This document shows positions 19,316 to 28,431 of a stretch of DNA of 64,000 nt, piece after piece. This DNA is from Komagataella phaffii GS115 (lineage: Eukaryota > Ascomycota > Pichiomycetes > Pichiales > Pichiaceae). Numbering within the stretch: position 1 is the stretch's first letter; the number at the start of each line of letters is the position of its first letter. Under the pieces are notes generated by a model. That model did not search any database. It had not been told where the DNA came from and saw only the letters and a program-made list of their open reading frames with translations. The stretch covers positions 372,001 through 436,000 of the forward strand of contig NC_012966.1 of assembly GCF_000027005.1 (NCBI RefSeq), read 5' to 3'. A program made the position numbers and the translations under genes.

Positions 19316-20998
19316 CTATTTAAGACTGTCCAAATCAACAGGAGAAGACTCAAGAGTAACAACGTCTGGGTACAGTAAGTCGGTCAAAAACTCAGCAACC
19401 TCGACTTCTCCACTAATCTCCTTCTTCAAACAGTCGGCAGCAATGTCAAACTTGTTGTTGGGTCTGCTGGGGCTCAGCTTTGCAACTTCGTCGTCGATCA
19501 ACTTGACAACCAGGTCCTTTGTGATCTTCTCGCCAGTGTCAGTAAGTTTTACACCATGCTTGACCCAGGAGAATAATTGCAGTCGAGAAACTTCAGCAGT
19601 GGCAGCATCTTCCATCAAGTGATTGATAGACACACATCCAGAACCTTGCAACCAAGCCTCCATATAGTTCAGACCGATATAAATGTTAATCAGAATACCG
19701 TCTTTAGTGATCTTGAAACCATCGATGTTGGTATCAACCAAATCTTCCTCAGTAACTTCCCTGTCGTAGACGGGAATCTTGTGCAATTGGTTAGGAGTTG
19801 GCATGTGCTTGTTGAAGACTTCAAGAGCGATTGGTGCCAAAGCTGGATGGGCAATCCAGGTACCGTCGTGGCCAGCAAGAACTTCTCGTAGTTTGTCATC
19901 ATGAACAGCTTGCATGGCCTTGGCATTACGTTCAGCATCGTTCTTAATAGGAATTGTGGCAGCCATTCCTCCCATAGCGTGTACTCCACGCTGATGACAG
20001 ACCTTAATTAACTGCTTAACATAGTTGGTCATGAAAGGAACCTTCATGGTCACAAGACCACGGTCTGGCAAAATGTGCTTGGGGTCATTACGTAGACGTT
20101 TGATAGTGGAGAACATGTAATCCCAACGTCCACAGTTCAAACCAGCGGAATGATCTCTTAGGGCATACAAAACTTCGTTCAATTGGTAGGAAATTGGCAA
20201 AGTCTCGATCAAGACAGTAGCACTGATGGTACCACGAGGAATGGCCAAAGCGTCTTGAGCGACGTTGAAAACGTCATTCCACAACTTTGCCTCTAACCAG
20301 TGCTCCATCTTTGGCAAATAAAAGTAGGGACCAACACCATTGTCCAGCAATTGACGGGCATTGTGGAAGAAGTAAAGACCAAAGTCGAATAGAGAGGCAC
20401 TAATTGGCTCACCGTCAACGGTGACATGGCTCTCAACCATATGCCATCCACGAGGTCTGACAATGATGGTTGGTGGGTTGCGACCTTCCTTCTTGACCTT
20501 GTATGATTTGCCAGTGGCAGGCAAAGTGAAGTCAATTTGATCTCTGAGAGCATCATACAAATTAACTTGTCCGTAAATAATATTAGACCATGTTGGAGAG
20601 CAGGAGTCCTCAAAATCAGTCATGTAGGTATAAACATCTGTGTTCAAGGCATTGACGACCATCTTTCTCTCTGGAGGACCAGTGATCTCGGCACGACGAT
20701 CTGTCAGTCCTGGTGCTGGAGCCTTACACTTCCAGTTAGGATCATCCCTGATGTACTTAGTCTCGGGGAGGAAAGTCAACTTCTCACCTTTGTCCAATTT
20801 GGCCTGGACCTTCTGTCTATTCTCAAGAAGCTCCTTTCTGGTACTGTTGAAAGTTCTGTGAAGTAGAACGACAAATTTCAAAGCATCTTTGGTCAGGATA
20901 TCAGCAGGGGTAATTGGACTATCATACAGTGGGGTTGAGTCAACTTTTCCATACAATTGCACTCCTTCAAGGGAGCCGTAAGTTCTTGGGGCAGCCAT
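19316..20998 (-). CDS. MLS1: Malate synthase
   Basis: 560 aa. Condenses glyoxylate with acetyl-CoA to malate in the glyoxylate cycle, needed for growth on C2 compounds and fatty acids. The family signature is intact ([16 protein letters not shown]), with [12 protein letters not shown] and the region of the catalytic Asp, [12 protein letters not shown] choose the ATG at 20998 ([12 protein letters not shown]). A longer frame starts at 21061, but a TATA box (21036-21043) lies inside that extension, so transcription should start downstream of the outer ATG. The protein ends DLDSLK, where S. cerevisiae Mls1 ends in the peroxisomal signal SKL; SLK does not fit PTS1, so the enzyme may be cytosolic or imported another way. 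Confidence 0.95.
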   Translation of the reverse strand: MAAPRTYGSLEGVQLYGKVDSTPLYDSPITPADILTKDALKFVVLLHRTFNSTRKELLENRQKVQAKLDKGEKLTFLPETKYIRDDPNWKCKAPAPGLTDRRAEITGPPERKMVVNALNTDVYTYMTDFEDSCSPTWSNIIYGQVNLYDALRDQIDFTLPATGKSYKVKKEGRNPPTIIVRPRGWHMVESHVTVDGEPISASLFDFGLYFFHNARQLLDNGVGPYFYLPKMEHWLEAKLWNDVFNVAQDALAIPRGTISATVLIETLPISYQLNEVLYALRDHSAGLNCGRWDYMFSTIKRLRNDPKHILPDRGLVTMKVPFMTNYVKQLIKVCHQRGVHAMGGMAATIPIKNDAERNAKAMQAVHDDKLREVLAGHDGTWIAHPALAPIALEVFNKHMPTPNQLHKIPVYDREVTEEDLVDTNIDGFKITKDGILINIYIGLNYMEAWLQGSGCVSINHLMEDAATAEVSRLQLFSWVKHGVKLTDTGEKITKDLVVKLIDDEVAKLSPSRPNNKFDIAADCLKKEISGEVEVAEFLTDLLYPDVVTLESSPVDLDSLK

Positions 20999-21035
20999 TT
21001 TTGTGATAAAGCGGTAAATCTGGGGGGATTGTGGG

Positions 21036-21043
21036 TTTATATA
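21036..21043 (-). promoter_or_regulatory. TATA box of MLS1
   Basis: TATATAAA on the minus strand, 38 bp upstream of the ATG at 20998. Its position decides the start codon, because the other ATG (21061) lies upstream of it. Confidence 0.6.
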
Positions 21044-21061
21044 CGTTTGCTGGGGTGTCAT

Positions 21062-21651
21062 TCCCGAGTCACGGCAATGGCCGATGGGATGAACATGCTT
21101 ATCAGTCGGCCAAGGGGAGCAGAGTCATGGAAGCAAACAGAGTCAACAGAACTGGTCGGATCTCAACCGGGTGAGAGCAATTTACTATGTGCAGGTAGTG
21201 TGACTTGCAATTATAACTGACCTAGGTGTCAACTTCCGGGGGGGTCTGAAACCTGTCTGTTCTCCGTCCGTCAAGTACCCAAGAACGCCGGGAGCAGCAA
21301 GGTTTTATGGTGATCCTTGCGGCGACGGTGGGCGGAGAACTGTATGGCCCGCTGTTGAGAGGGGTCACTACCATGCCTTATCCGTTGATGCGGCGCGAGG
21401 CTCAACCGTCTGCTCGGAGAGTCGGACATTTCACACCCCCGGGGCAGATGGAGCAGCTAAGAATCCGAAGATGACGAGATGAACAGCAAGGTGGAGTATA
21501 TATAATGCAATAAAGTGTATACAGATTACATTAGATGATGCCTTTCTAAAACAATTCGTAAAGTGAAAACGAAAAAGAACCAACTGAGAGTTCTCAATCA
21601 CATGCTGAGTTTTCATCAAAACCTAGTTTAATAATGCCAGCGACGTATGGA
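21062..21651. promoter_or_regulatory. MLS1 upstream region with a CSRE-like site
   Basis: About 590 bp, GC-rich at 21230-21440 compared with the rest of the window. TCCGTTGATGCG (21381-21392) matches 11 of 12 positions of the carbon-source responsive element YCCRTTNRNCCG, which Cat8/Sip4 bind to derepress glyoxylate genes. GGGGTC and CCCCGGGG runs nearby could be repressor sites, but this is weak. The last part holds the 3' end of the flavin monooxygenase transcript. No gene seen. Confidence 0.35.
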
Positions 21652-23157
21652 TTAAGCACTGGTTCCCAATTTTCTGATCTCTTTGTTACGGGCCCAGTAT
21701 TTCGACTTGAGTTCTTGGCCTGCTTTGGTAGCGTTGTAGATTTTGTCGCTGTCAAAAGTCAATTCAGGATCAGCAGCCAGCCTGACCAAGTCCTGGAAAT
21801 ATTCACCAGCCTCTTCGTATGGAATCATGTGGAAAAAGGTGGTGTCAGACTTCAGATTGACTCTGTTCTGAATCCAAGCCTCTTGTTCCTCTCTTTCTGG
21901 TAATTCTACCTTACCTGTGAGGAATCGGGCAATCAAAGCTGACTGGTACTCGAATACAGTGAATGTGTAAGTACCATTAGCCACACTGAGGAATGTCAAA
22001 GAAGGATCTGGTATGTAAAAAATGTGTTGATACAATTGGGAAACTCTGCCGTTCTTGTTGATAAGGTTCAGTCCGTCTTCTTCTTTCAGGAACGGGAAGT
22101 AATGTTTGTAACCAGTAGCAATAATCAACTTGTCAACATCTTCAAGTATTTGACCATCTTTAGTGGTGATTCGGAGCTTACCGTTACTATCCTTCTCCAA
22201 TGTTGTGATTTCATGTGTGATGTTGATATTCTTTTCGTCTCCTTCGTAAATAGGTTTGCGGAATGGGTACTCCTTCATTTCACCACCCCTCGTCACAACA
22301 TTGATAGGCAATTGACAGATGGGGTAAACGTCACTGATGAAATCACAAGCAGAGTAACTGGCACCTACCACCACTAGTTTCAATCCCTTATAGTCTTCAA
22401 TGCGACGGAATGTCTGAGAATGCTCAATTAAGTCTGGGTTTTCGGCACGGATTTGTTCTACAGCATCCTCGATGTTAGCAGGAATGTAGGGAATGTTGTT
22501 CTGACCAACACATACAATGACAGAGTCAAAGTACTCAATTGACCAAACATCCTTACCATCCTTGAATTGACGAATGGTTAATTTCCATTTACCAGTTTCT
22601 GGGTCCTTCTGAACTCTCTCGATGTTAGTGTTGAGTTGGACTTTGTCCAAAAACTGGTCAAAAGTGTCTCTAATATACTGATAAACACTTGTATAATGTC
22701 TAAAGGGGTACTTTTCATAATCTCCTTCATACCCTTTGAAAAGGTAGTTATCCTTCAATAAAGTTTCTTTAACGTCCTCTGGTTTCAAAGGGTTGTACGA
22801 AAACTGCATCACAACGGATGGCAGATTGGTCTGTAGGTAGTTATAGATTCCAGAGGTATTGTAGGCGACAGGCTTCTTACTTTGGTCAGTGACGACTTCC
22901 TCTCCCTCGGCGATGTTCTCTAATTTTTGGAGCTGTTCGTTCAATCCACGCTCCTCTTCTATCTCCTTTCGGGTTGGGATAGGATCAGGATTTGGGATAT
23001 AGTTCCACAGACCACCTATTTTGTCTCTTCTATCGAAAACTTTAATTTTAACCTTATCGAAGTCGGGGCCTAGTTCCTTATGCAGCCCTTTAATAGCTGA
23101 AAGCCCTGAAGGGCCTGCACCAATGATGGCAAAAGAGTCGGAGTGTTTGGCTTTCAT
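21652..23157 (-). CDS. Flavin-containing monooxygenase (FMO family)
   Basis: 501 aa. The FAD-binding motif GAGPSGLSAIKGL is at residues 13-25 and is followed by IKVFDRRDKIGGLWNY, the usual end of the first Rossmann unit. A second dinucleotide-binding strand, LVVVGASYSACDF, would hold NADPH, and IIATGYKHYFPFL is the conserved ATGY region. The size fits FMO-like proteins of yeasts (S. cerevisiae Fmo1 is a thiol oxygenase acting on glutathione and cysteamine). No N-terminal signal or C-terminal anchor (ends LGTSA), so probably cytosolic. ATG at 23157. Substrate not predictable; siderophore or Baeyer-Villiger monooxygenases are related alternatives. Confidence 0.85.
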   Translation of the reverse strand: MKAKHSDSFAIIGAGPSGLSAIKGLHKELGPDFDKVKIKVFDRRDKIGGLWNYIPNPDPIPTRKEIEEERGLNEQLQKLENIAEGEEVVTDQSKKPVAYNTSGIYNYLQTNLPSVVMQFSYNPLKPEDVKETLLKDNYLFKGYEGDYEKYPFRHYTSVYQYIRDTFDQFLDKVQLNTNIERVQKDPETGKWKLTIRQFKDGKDVWSIEYFDSVIVCVGQNNIPYIPANIEDAVEQIRAENPDLIEHSQTFRRIEDYKGLKLVVVGASYSACDFISDVYPICQLPINVVTRGGEMKEYPFRKPIYEGDEKNINITHEITTLEKDSNGKLRITTKDGQILEDVDKLIIATGYKHYFPFLKEEDGLNLINKNGRVSQLYQHIFYIPDPSLTFLSVANGTYTFTVFEYQSALIARFLTGKVELPEREEQEAWIQNRVNLKSDTTFFHMIPYEEAGEYFQDLVRLAADPELTFDSDKIYNATKAGQELKSKYWARNKEIRKLGTSA

Positions 23158-23885
23158 GAATTGTTGCTTAAAGAGTAAGAACTAATAGTCCGCAAGAAAG
23201 GGGGGCATAAGTAGTATTTATATTGGTGGGAAAAAAAAAAAAAAAAAAAGGAAACCAACTATTCATGCAGGATTTAGACGGGACGAGGAGTAGACAGCCC
23301 GCAGTGGGATTAATTTTTTTTTCGTGTCCCATGGAAGAATCATCGGAATAAGAGCCGATCTTATAGGACAGCTCGTTGGCAAGAACAAAAATACAACCGG
23401 TTACGGACAAAGTTTTGAAAGTCGACTACCCAGTAGCACATAGCCTTTGTCGCAATGTGATGAAACGTTCAACATCAATTGTCATACGTAGGCGTACTGT
23501 ACTCCATCTTCTAAGACGGCACCGCACTGGGCTCCACAAAGAATCTGGGTAGGCAAAAGCGCATCTAAGCTTCGTCGCGAAAACTGTTTAAGGAAAAAAA
23601 GAAATAAACTATAAGAAAAAAAGAAACGCCAGCCACAACGTTCAACGCCCTGAATTAACTTAATTGTCTCTCTAAATTTACTTGCTCACTAACCACAAAG
23701 TCATGGCTGCATCCGCAAGGGCTTGGCCATTCATGACAAAAAATTTTAATGACTGGTCATCCTCCCAAGGGGTTTCAGGTGCAGATGACAGCCTATCTCT
23801 CGCCTTGACACCACACGGAAAGATTAGATGACAATTCGCGGAGATCTACACCACCTGTCTTCCATCCAACATCCTTTCTCTATTC
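23158..23885. other. Intergenic, FMO promoter side and CA3427-like gene 3' side
   Basis: About 730 bp. A run of 19 A (23231-23249) lies about 80 bp upstream of the FMO ATG, probably a nucleosome-excluding tract. A 42-codon plus frame starting at 23703 has no recognisable homologue and is not called. A GTGATGA near 23457 resembles a snoRNA C box, but I find no matching D box. Confidence 0.4.
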
Positions 23886-24785
23886 TCAATCTTTACTTGC
23901 ACTAATCCCTGCGGCCAATCTTTCATCTATAACTTCATCAGGTTCATTCTCTTGTTGGATGACTCCTGCAGTTTTCAGAATACGGGCGGTGTTAACTATG
24001 GAACGGTTATAGTCTACGCGTGTCACGTCACCACTAAACTTGACAGTTTTCAGCCATTCCATTGCATCCTCTTTGGAGTAGTCAAGATGGGTCGAAATAT
24101 GTTCAACTGCTTCTGTCTTGTGTTCTTCAAAATAATCTACTCCCTCCTGAACAGCTCTAAGGGCTCTTTGCAATTGAGTCTGATCCAATTTGGAACTCCC
24201 TACAATCACCCAAGACGGCCAAGGAGTATATATCTCCCCAATTCGTTTAATCTCTCCGTTGTCATAGTATCTCTTGGATGTAAAATGCTCCCACATAAAA
24301 GCATCACTGGGCTCTACACCGTCCTTCAGATTGACTGAGTCTCTCAAATTGGCAAAGTTATGGAGAACGGGAAATGACTTGTAATAAGGTCTTGAAAATT
24401 CACTCTGAAGTGCCAATACAAAGCTCATAATGTACGAGCCAGAGCCTATCCTTGAAACTCCTATTCTTTTACCGTGTAACTCTTCGGGACTGTTAATGTC
24501 AGTACGATTCACCCCGCTTGAAATTGCCCAGCATAAAGGAGATTCCACATATGTTCCCGCAATCTTGTACTGCGTATCATTCTTGCAAATTCCAGCAACA
24601 AATGCTTCAGTGAGACCAACAGCTATATCTATCTCGTCGTTTTTCAGTGACTGGATCAAATGACCAGATCCTGATGGGTAGGGAATCAACTCCACCTCAA
24701 CCCCACTGTTCTCAAAGAACCCCTTCTCTTTAGCAAACCAGATTGGGGTGCTAAAATGCTCTGGTATGTAACCTATTCTTAACAT
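23886..24785 (-). CDS. Periplasmic-binding-protein-fold protein, CA3427 family
   Basis: 299 aa from the ATG at 24785 (MLRIGYIPEHFS); a TTG 15 bp upstream is not preferred. The start, LRIGYIPEHFSTPIWFAKEKGFFE, is the opening strand and helix of type-2 periplasmic binding proteins of the NMT1/THI5 and nitrate/sulfonate group, and EELHGKRIGVSRIGSGSYIMSF is the second-lobe crossover. There is no signal peptide, so it is presumably intracellular. It resembles the fungal family defined by Candida albicans CA3427, whose structure has this fold and whose ligand is unsettled (a link to thiamine-type precursors has been suggested). It is divergently arranged with DCP2. Function unproven; the Thi5/Nmt1 histidine-donor enzymes are only distant relatives. 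Confidence 0.75.
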   Translation of the reverse strand: MLRIGYIPEHFSTPIWFAKEKGFFENSGVEVELIPYPSGSGHLIQSLKNDEIDIAVGLTEAFVAGICKNDTQYKIAGTYVESPLCWAISSGVNRTDINSPEELHGKRIGVSRIGSGSYIMSFVLALQSEFSRPYYKSFPVLHNFANLRDSVNLKDGVEPSDAFMWEHFTSKRYYDNGEIKRIGEIYTPWPSWVIVGSSKLDQTQLQRALRAVQEGVDYFEEHKTEAVEHISTHLDYSKEDAMEWLKTVKFSGDVTRVDYNRSIVNTARILKTAGVIQQENEPDEVIDERLAAGISASKD

Positions 24786-25050
24786 GACTGCTAGACACAA
24801 AAGGGCTTGTTGTTATGGATACACGCTGGGTTGAAATTCTGTATCAATTTGACTCTCAATGTCTTAATTGTCTGCAATTTGCAGTGAGTACGGGCGATAA
24901 TGTCACTCCCAGATGGTCGTGCACTAGTTAGCAGTTGAGTTTGTTGGTAGTGCGTGACCGAATATTTCACCGTCTTTTGCCCTCACTAAACAACATTATT
25001 CCCAAGCCATCACATCGCCCATTACAAGCTGCTCCCTGGTCCCTTGCCAA

Positions 25051-27768
25051 ATGAGTATTCAATTGCGAGATGGATTCATAAATGAATCACAGGATAAAGT
25101 TTTAGAGGATCTGCTTGTCAGATTCGTTGTTAATTGTCCACCAGAAGATCTCTCCAGCATCGAAAGAGTATTCTTCCAGATAGAAGAAGCTCAGTGGTTT
25201 TATACAGATTTTGTCAGACAGCTAAACCCACAACTGAAGAACCTCTCTATGAAGACTTTCTCCCAAAAGATTATAGAAAAATGTCCCTTGATTTGGCGCT
25301 GGGGCAACCCAGAAGATGCTTTGGTCAGATTTGGAAAGTACAAGTCCACCATCCCAGTCAGAGGTTGTGCGCTGTTCAACAGTGATTATACCAAACTCCT
25401 ACTAGTTCAAGGTTATCAGTCCAAAAGCTGGGGATTTCCCAGAGGTAAAATTTCCAAGGCAGAGTCCGATTTAACGTGTGCATTGAGAGAATTGAAAGAA
25501 GAAACAGGTTTTGATGCCTCTAATTACATTGATGAAAATGAATATATTGAACGAACAATTAAAGGAAAAAATTATAGAATTTATTTGGTCAGCGATGTGC
25601 CAGAGGATACTCCATTTGAACCTCTGGTAAGAAATGAAATCTCTGACATACAATGGAAAGACGTAAAGAAACTTTCAGTGGCTTGCAAGAATTCCAACAA
25701 GCTTTTTTTAGTGGATGCTATGATAAAACCCATCCTCAACTTTATAAAGCGGAAGACTTCAAGTGAAGATTATTTAAAGCAAAAAGCTACCTTCGAGTTA
25801 TCAAGTCTCTTGGGTATTGGGGAGGAAGAGGAGACTGCCGATTATGGTAGGGAGCTAATGAATATTATTCAACAAATGGTTCTAAAAGACAAATCACAGT
25901 CGAATGCTCCACAGAAAGAAATATCATCTCAACAGTACCCACATCCACAGCCAAACTTCCCCGATATCAGCAACACCAACATCAACAACTCTGTTCCCAT
26001 TCCAGTTTTCCCCAATTTCCCTTTCATTCAGAATCTTCCCCCTCAGCAAATACCCGCTTTCATGAATGGTCAGCTACCTCCTTTACCATTTTTGGCTCAG
26101 CCTTTCCCATACATTCCAGGAGGAATGCCTCCCACAGCAATGTTCCCACCCGCCATGCCTCAACAGCAGCAGCAGCAGCAGCCTAATGGACCTCCTTTTG
26201 TCCCACAAGATACTGGGCCTAAACCAGAAACTTTCAACAGACCAACATTTTATAGGTCGAAAGAAGCCGATGCCTCTCAACTGCTGGACATTTTACGAAA
26301 CCCTGCACCATCACCAGCTCCACCATCAGCAACTCAAACCGAATCCAAGAATTCTGCTGAACTTCTGAGTATTTTGAAACAACCTAATTCCAACACCGCT
26401 AATTTGACCGAAAATACTATGAAGCAATTTAATAAGGATGTAAGCTCAACGCCAAAGGAACAGAGTGAAATATTACTCAAATACTTGAACGAATCGTCCA
26501 CAGACCGAAATAGTATTCCTACCAGAGTTCCCTCAACGCCTCCCACAACAGGCGCCACTTCTTCGAAGAACAGAATACGCATCTTGAAGCGTGGTACTGC
26601 GCTCGACGACCTATCAACTCGTACTGTTGAACAAGGTAGTCATATTGATGAAAGCTTTATGAAAGAGGTATCATTCAATTCCGACAACAGACAAAATGAT
26701 AATAGTTCTACATCTTCCAAAACAATATCAAGAATTGCACCGTCGAAGAGAGGAACGGATGCACCCAAGTCACCCTTCTTGAACGGCCCCTCAGTTCCAC
26801 AGATAACACAATCAGGAAATGATAATGACGATGATGAATTCGGTGACTTCAATCAACTCCATGAACAACACTATAGTGAAAATGATTCCCAAATAGATTT
26901 GTATGAAGGACTTGATTCCGATATGGACGAATACGTTCCACCTCCAAAAGTTCAAGCCGCATCTGTTGTTCAATCTATCTCAGCATCTAAGAATGCTATT
27001 CAGCCATCAGACGTGAATAAATGTAAGAAATCCAAAGAAAAGAAAGAAGCTCAAGTTGCTGTTGAACCTGTAAAAGCTAGAAAAAAGATTACTATTCTCA
27101 AAAAAGGAGATTCATTAGAAGAACTTCTTAGAAGGTCAAACGAAGGAACGCCAGAACCTCAAAGTTTCAAACCAACTGAAGCATCAGTTGATCTGGATGC
27201 TACCAAAGATTTGACAAACATCTTGTTTCAAAAGTCTCAATCCAATGAGAACCAATCGGCCGAGCCTCCAAAAGAACAGCCACTCAAGTCAAATCCAATC
27301 CCGCAACCCAATGGCAACTCTGGCAGCCAACTTGGGTTACTTGGACTTGTAAAGCAGAACACTGCATTGAATGGAAATAGCTCCGAACTTTTAGATATGC
27401 TGAAACGCCCAAGCTTCCGGGAAGAATCACCGGCCAAAAGCAATGGATCATCTGAACTGTTGGACATTCTACAGAGAAGAGAACCCTCCATCCCACCAAC
27501 AGAACCACCGGCTCCTGCGAATAGCAGTTTGGAGCTTTTAAGTATTCTCAAAAGCCCCGACCAACAAAAGAAATCAGAAGACAGTTCCGAGTTGTTGAGT
27601 GTTTTGAAAGGCAACGTTCAAGATAATGAGCCTGTTATTAATAATGAAATTCGCAAGGAAACTTCCAACGGAAGCTCTGAACTACTTGGAATTTTGAAAG
27701 GGAACTCATCTAGTAGTGCCGAGTTGCTCGGTATGCTTAAGGGTTCCAACTCTGTAGCCCACATATAG
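25051..27768 (+). CDS. DCP2: mRNA decapping enzyme catalytic subunit Dcp2
   Basis: 905 aa. The N-terminal regulatory domain (residues 1-95, with FVVNCPPEDL and EEAQWFYTDFVR) and the Nudix domain are typical of Dcp2. The Nudix box starts at about residue 132 (GKISKAESDLTCALRELKEE, then TGFD). The enzyme removes the m7G cap in P-bodies with Dcp1, Edc3 and Pat1. The rest is a long disordered tail with a Pro-rich part, a CAG-encoded Gln run (26164-26181) and many short helical Leu-rich motifs of the form S-x-E-LL-x-x-L-K at about residues 409, 436, 777, 800, 826, 845, 875 and 889, which in the family bind Edc3 and Pat1. ATG at 25051 is preceded by about 265 bp shared with the divergent CA3427-like gene. 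Confidence 0.95.
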   Translation: MSIQLRDGFINESQDKVLEDLLVRFVVNCPPEDLSSIERVFFQIEEAQWFYTDFVRQLNPQLKNLSMKTFSQKIIEKCPLIWRWGNPEDALVRFGKYKSTIPVRGCALFNSDYTKLLLVQGYQSKSWGFPRGKISKAESDLTCALRELKEETGFDASNYIDENEYIERTIKGKNYRIYLVSDVPEDTPFEPLVRNEISDIQWKDVKKLSVACKNSNKLFLVDAMIKPILNFIKRKTSSEDYLKQKATFELSSLLGIGEEEETADYGRELMNIIQQMVLKDKSQSNAPQKEISSQQYPHPQPNFPDISNTNINNSVPIPVFPNFPFIQNLPPQQIPAFMNGQLPPLPFLAQPFPYIPGGMPPTAMFPPAMPQQQQQQQPNGPPFVPQDTGPKPETFNRPTFYRSKEADASQLLDILRNPAPSPAPPSATQTESKNSAELLSILKQPNSNTANLTENTMKQFNKDVSSTPKEQSEILLKYLNESSTDRNSIPTRVPSTPPTTGATSSKNRIRILKRGTALDDLSTRTVEQGSHIDESFMKEVSFNSDNRQNDNSSTSSKTISRIAPSKRGTDAPKSPFLNGPSVPQITQSGNDNDDDEFGDFNQLHEQHYSENDSQIDLYEGLDSDMDEYVPPPKVQAASVVQSISASKNAIQPSDVNKCKKSKEKKEAQVAVEPVKARKKITILKKGDSLEELLRRSNEGTPEPQSFKPTEASVDLDATKDLTNILFQKSQSNENQSAEPPKEQPLKSNPIPQPNGNSGSQLGLLGLVKQNTALNGNSSELLDMLKRPSFREESPAKSNGSSELLDILQRREPSIPPTEPPAPANSSLELLSILKSPDQQKKSEDSSELLSVLKGNVQDNEPVINNEIRKETSNGSSELLGILKGNSSSSAELLGMLKGSNSVAHI

Positions 27769-28058
27769 TAAGATTTGTAAATGATAATGTATCACTATGA
27801 CTTCAAAAATCTTGTGTTGCAGCTAAAATATCTGCCCGAGAGTTTCTTATTTGATATTCCTTATTATCAGTGAGGAGAGAATTTAATTTCTGGAATGAGC
27901 TTTCACCAAGTGTTCAGACGAACATTCACCAGGTGAGCATTATACGAGGCAATACGCATGCTACGAGTATAATTAATTTGAGACTTTTGATAATCACTGT
28001 TGTCTTGAACTACTGTGAATCATTGTACGTATATATTAAACACAATTTATAACCTTTC

Positions 28059-28179
28059 GGTTGCGGCCATATCTAGCAGAAAGCACCGTTTCCCGTCCGA
28101 TCAACCGTAGTTAAGCTGCTAAGAGCCTGACCGAGTAGTGTAGTGGGAGACCATACGCGAAACTCAGGTGCTGCAATCT
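28059..28179 (+). rRNA. 5S ribosomal RNA
   Basis: A 121-nt gene beginning GGTTGCGGCCATATCTAGCA and ending GGTGCTGCAATCT. It is nearly identical to the S. cerevisiae 5S sequence as I remember it, including the internal promoter region (AGTTAAGCTG, GAGCCTGACCGAGTAG). A T-run (28180-28186) directly follows and should act as the RNA polymerase III terminator. It is a single copy between DCP2 and RIO2, in line with dispersed rather than rDNA-linked 5S genes in Komagataella. Confidence 0.96.
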
Positions 28180-28186
28180 CTTTTTT
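28180..28186 (+). terminator. Pol III T-run terminator of 5S rRNA
   Basis: CTTTTTT immediately after the mature 3' end. Confidence 0.8.
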
Positions 28187-28431
28187 GCTGTCACTACTAA
28201 GCTCTTTGCTGTCAACCCTTTGCAGCGCCGAGTAACCTTAGACCCCATGGATCTTTCAATTAAAAGTACTATTTCCTAAAGTTTCTTTAGTATAGCATTG
28301 CAGTACTCAGAATTATCATTATTCCCCTCACACTAGTTATCTGTATCAGAAGAGCTTCGCGATATCTCAAATACCAAAAAAAAAAAAAATTAGTTCAAAA
28401 TTTCTGTCTATCCCATCTCAACTAGCTCATC

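Noticed and set aside
23455..23560. Possible C/D snoRNA (GTGATGA)
   Set aside because: No CTGA D box at a suitable distance.
23703..23831. 42-codon frame starting MAASARAWPF
   Set aside because: Short enough to arise by chance and not recognised; RNA evidence would be needed.
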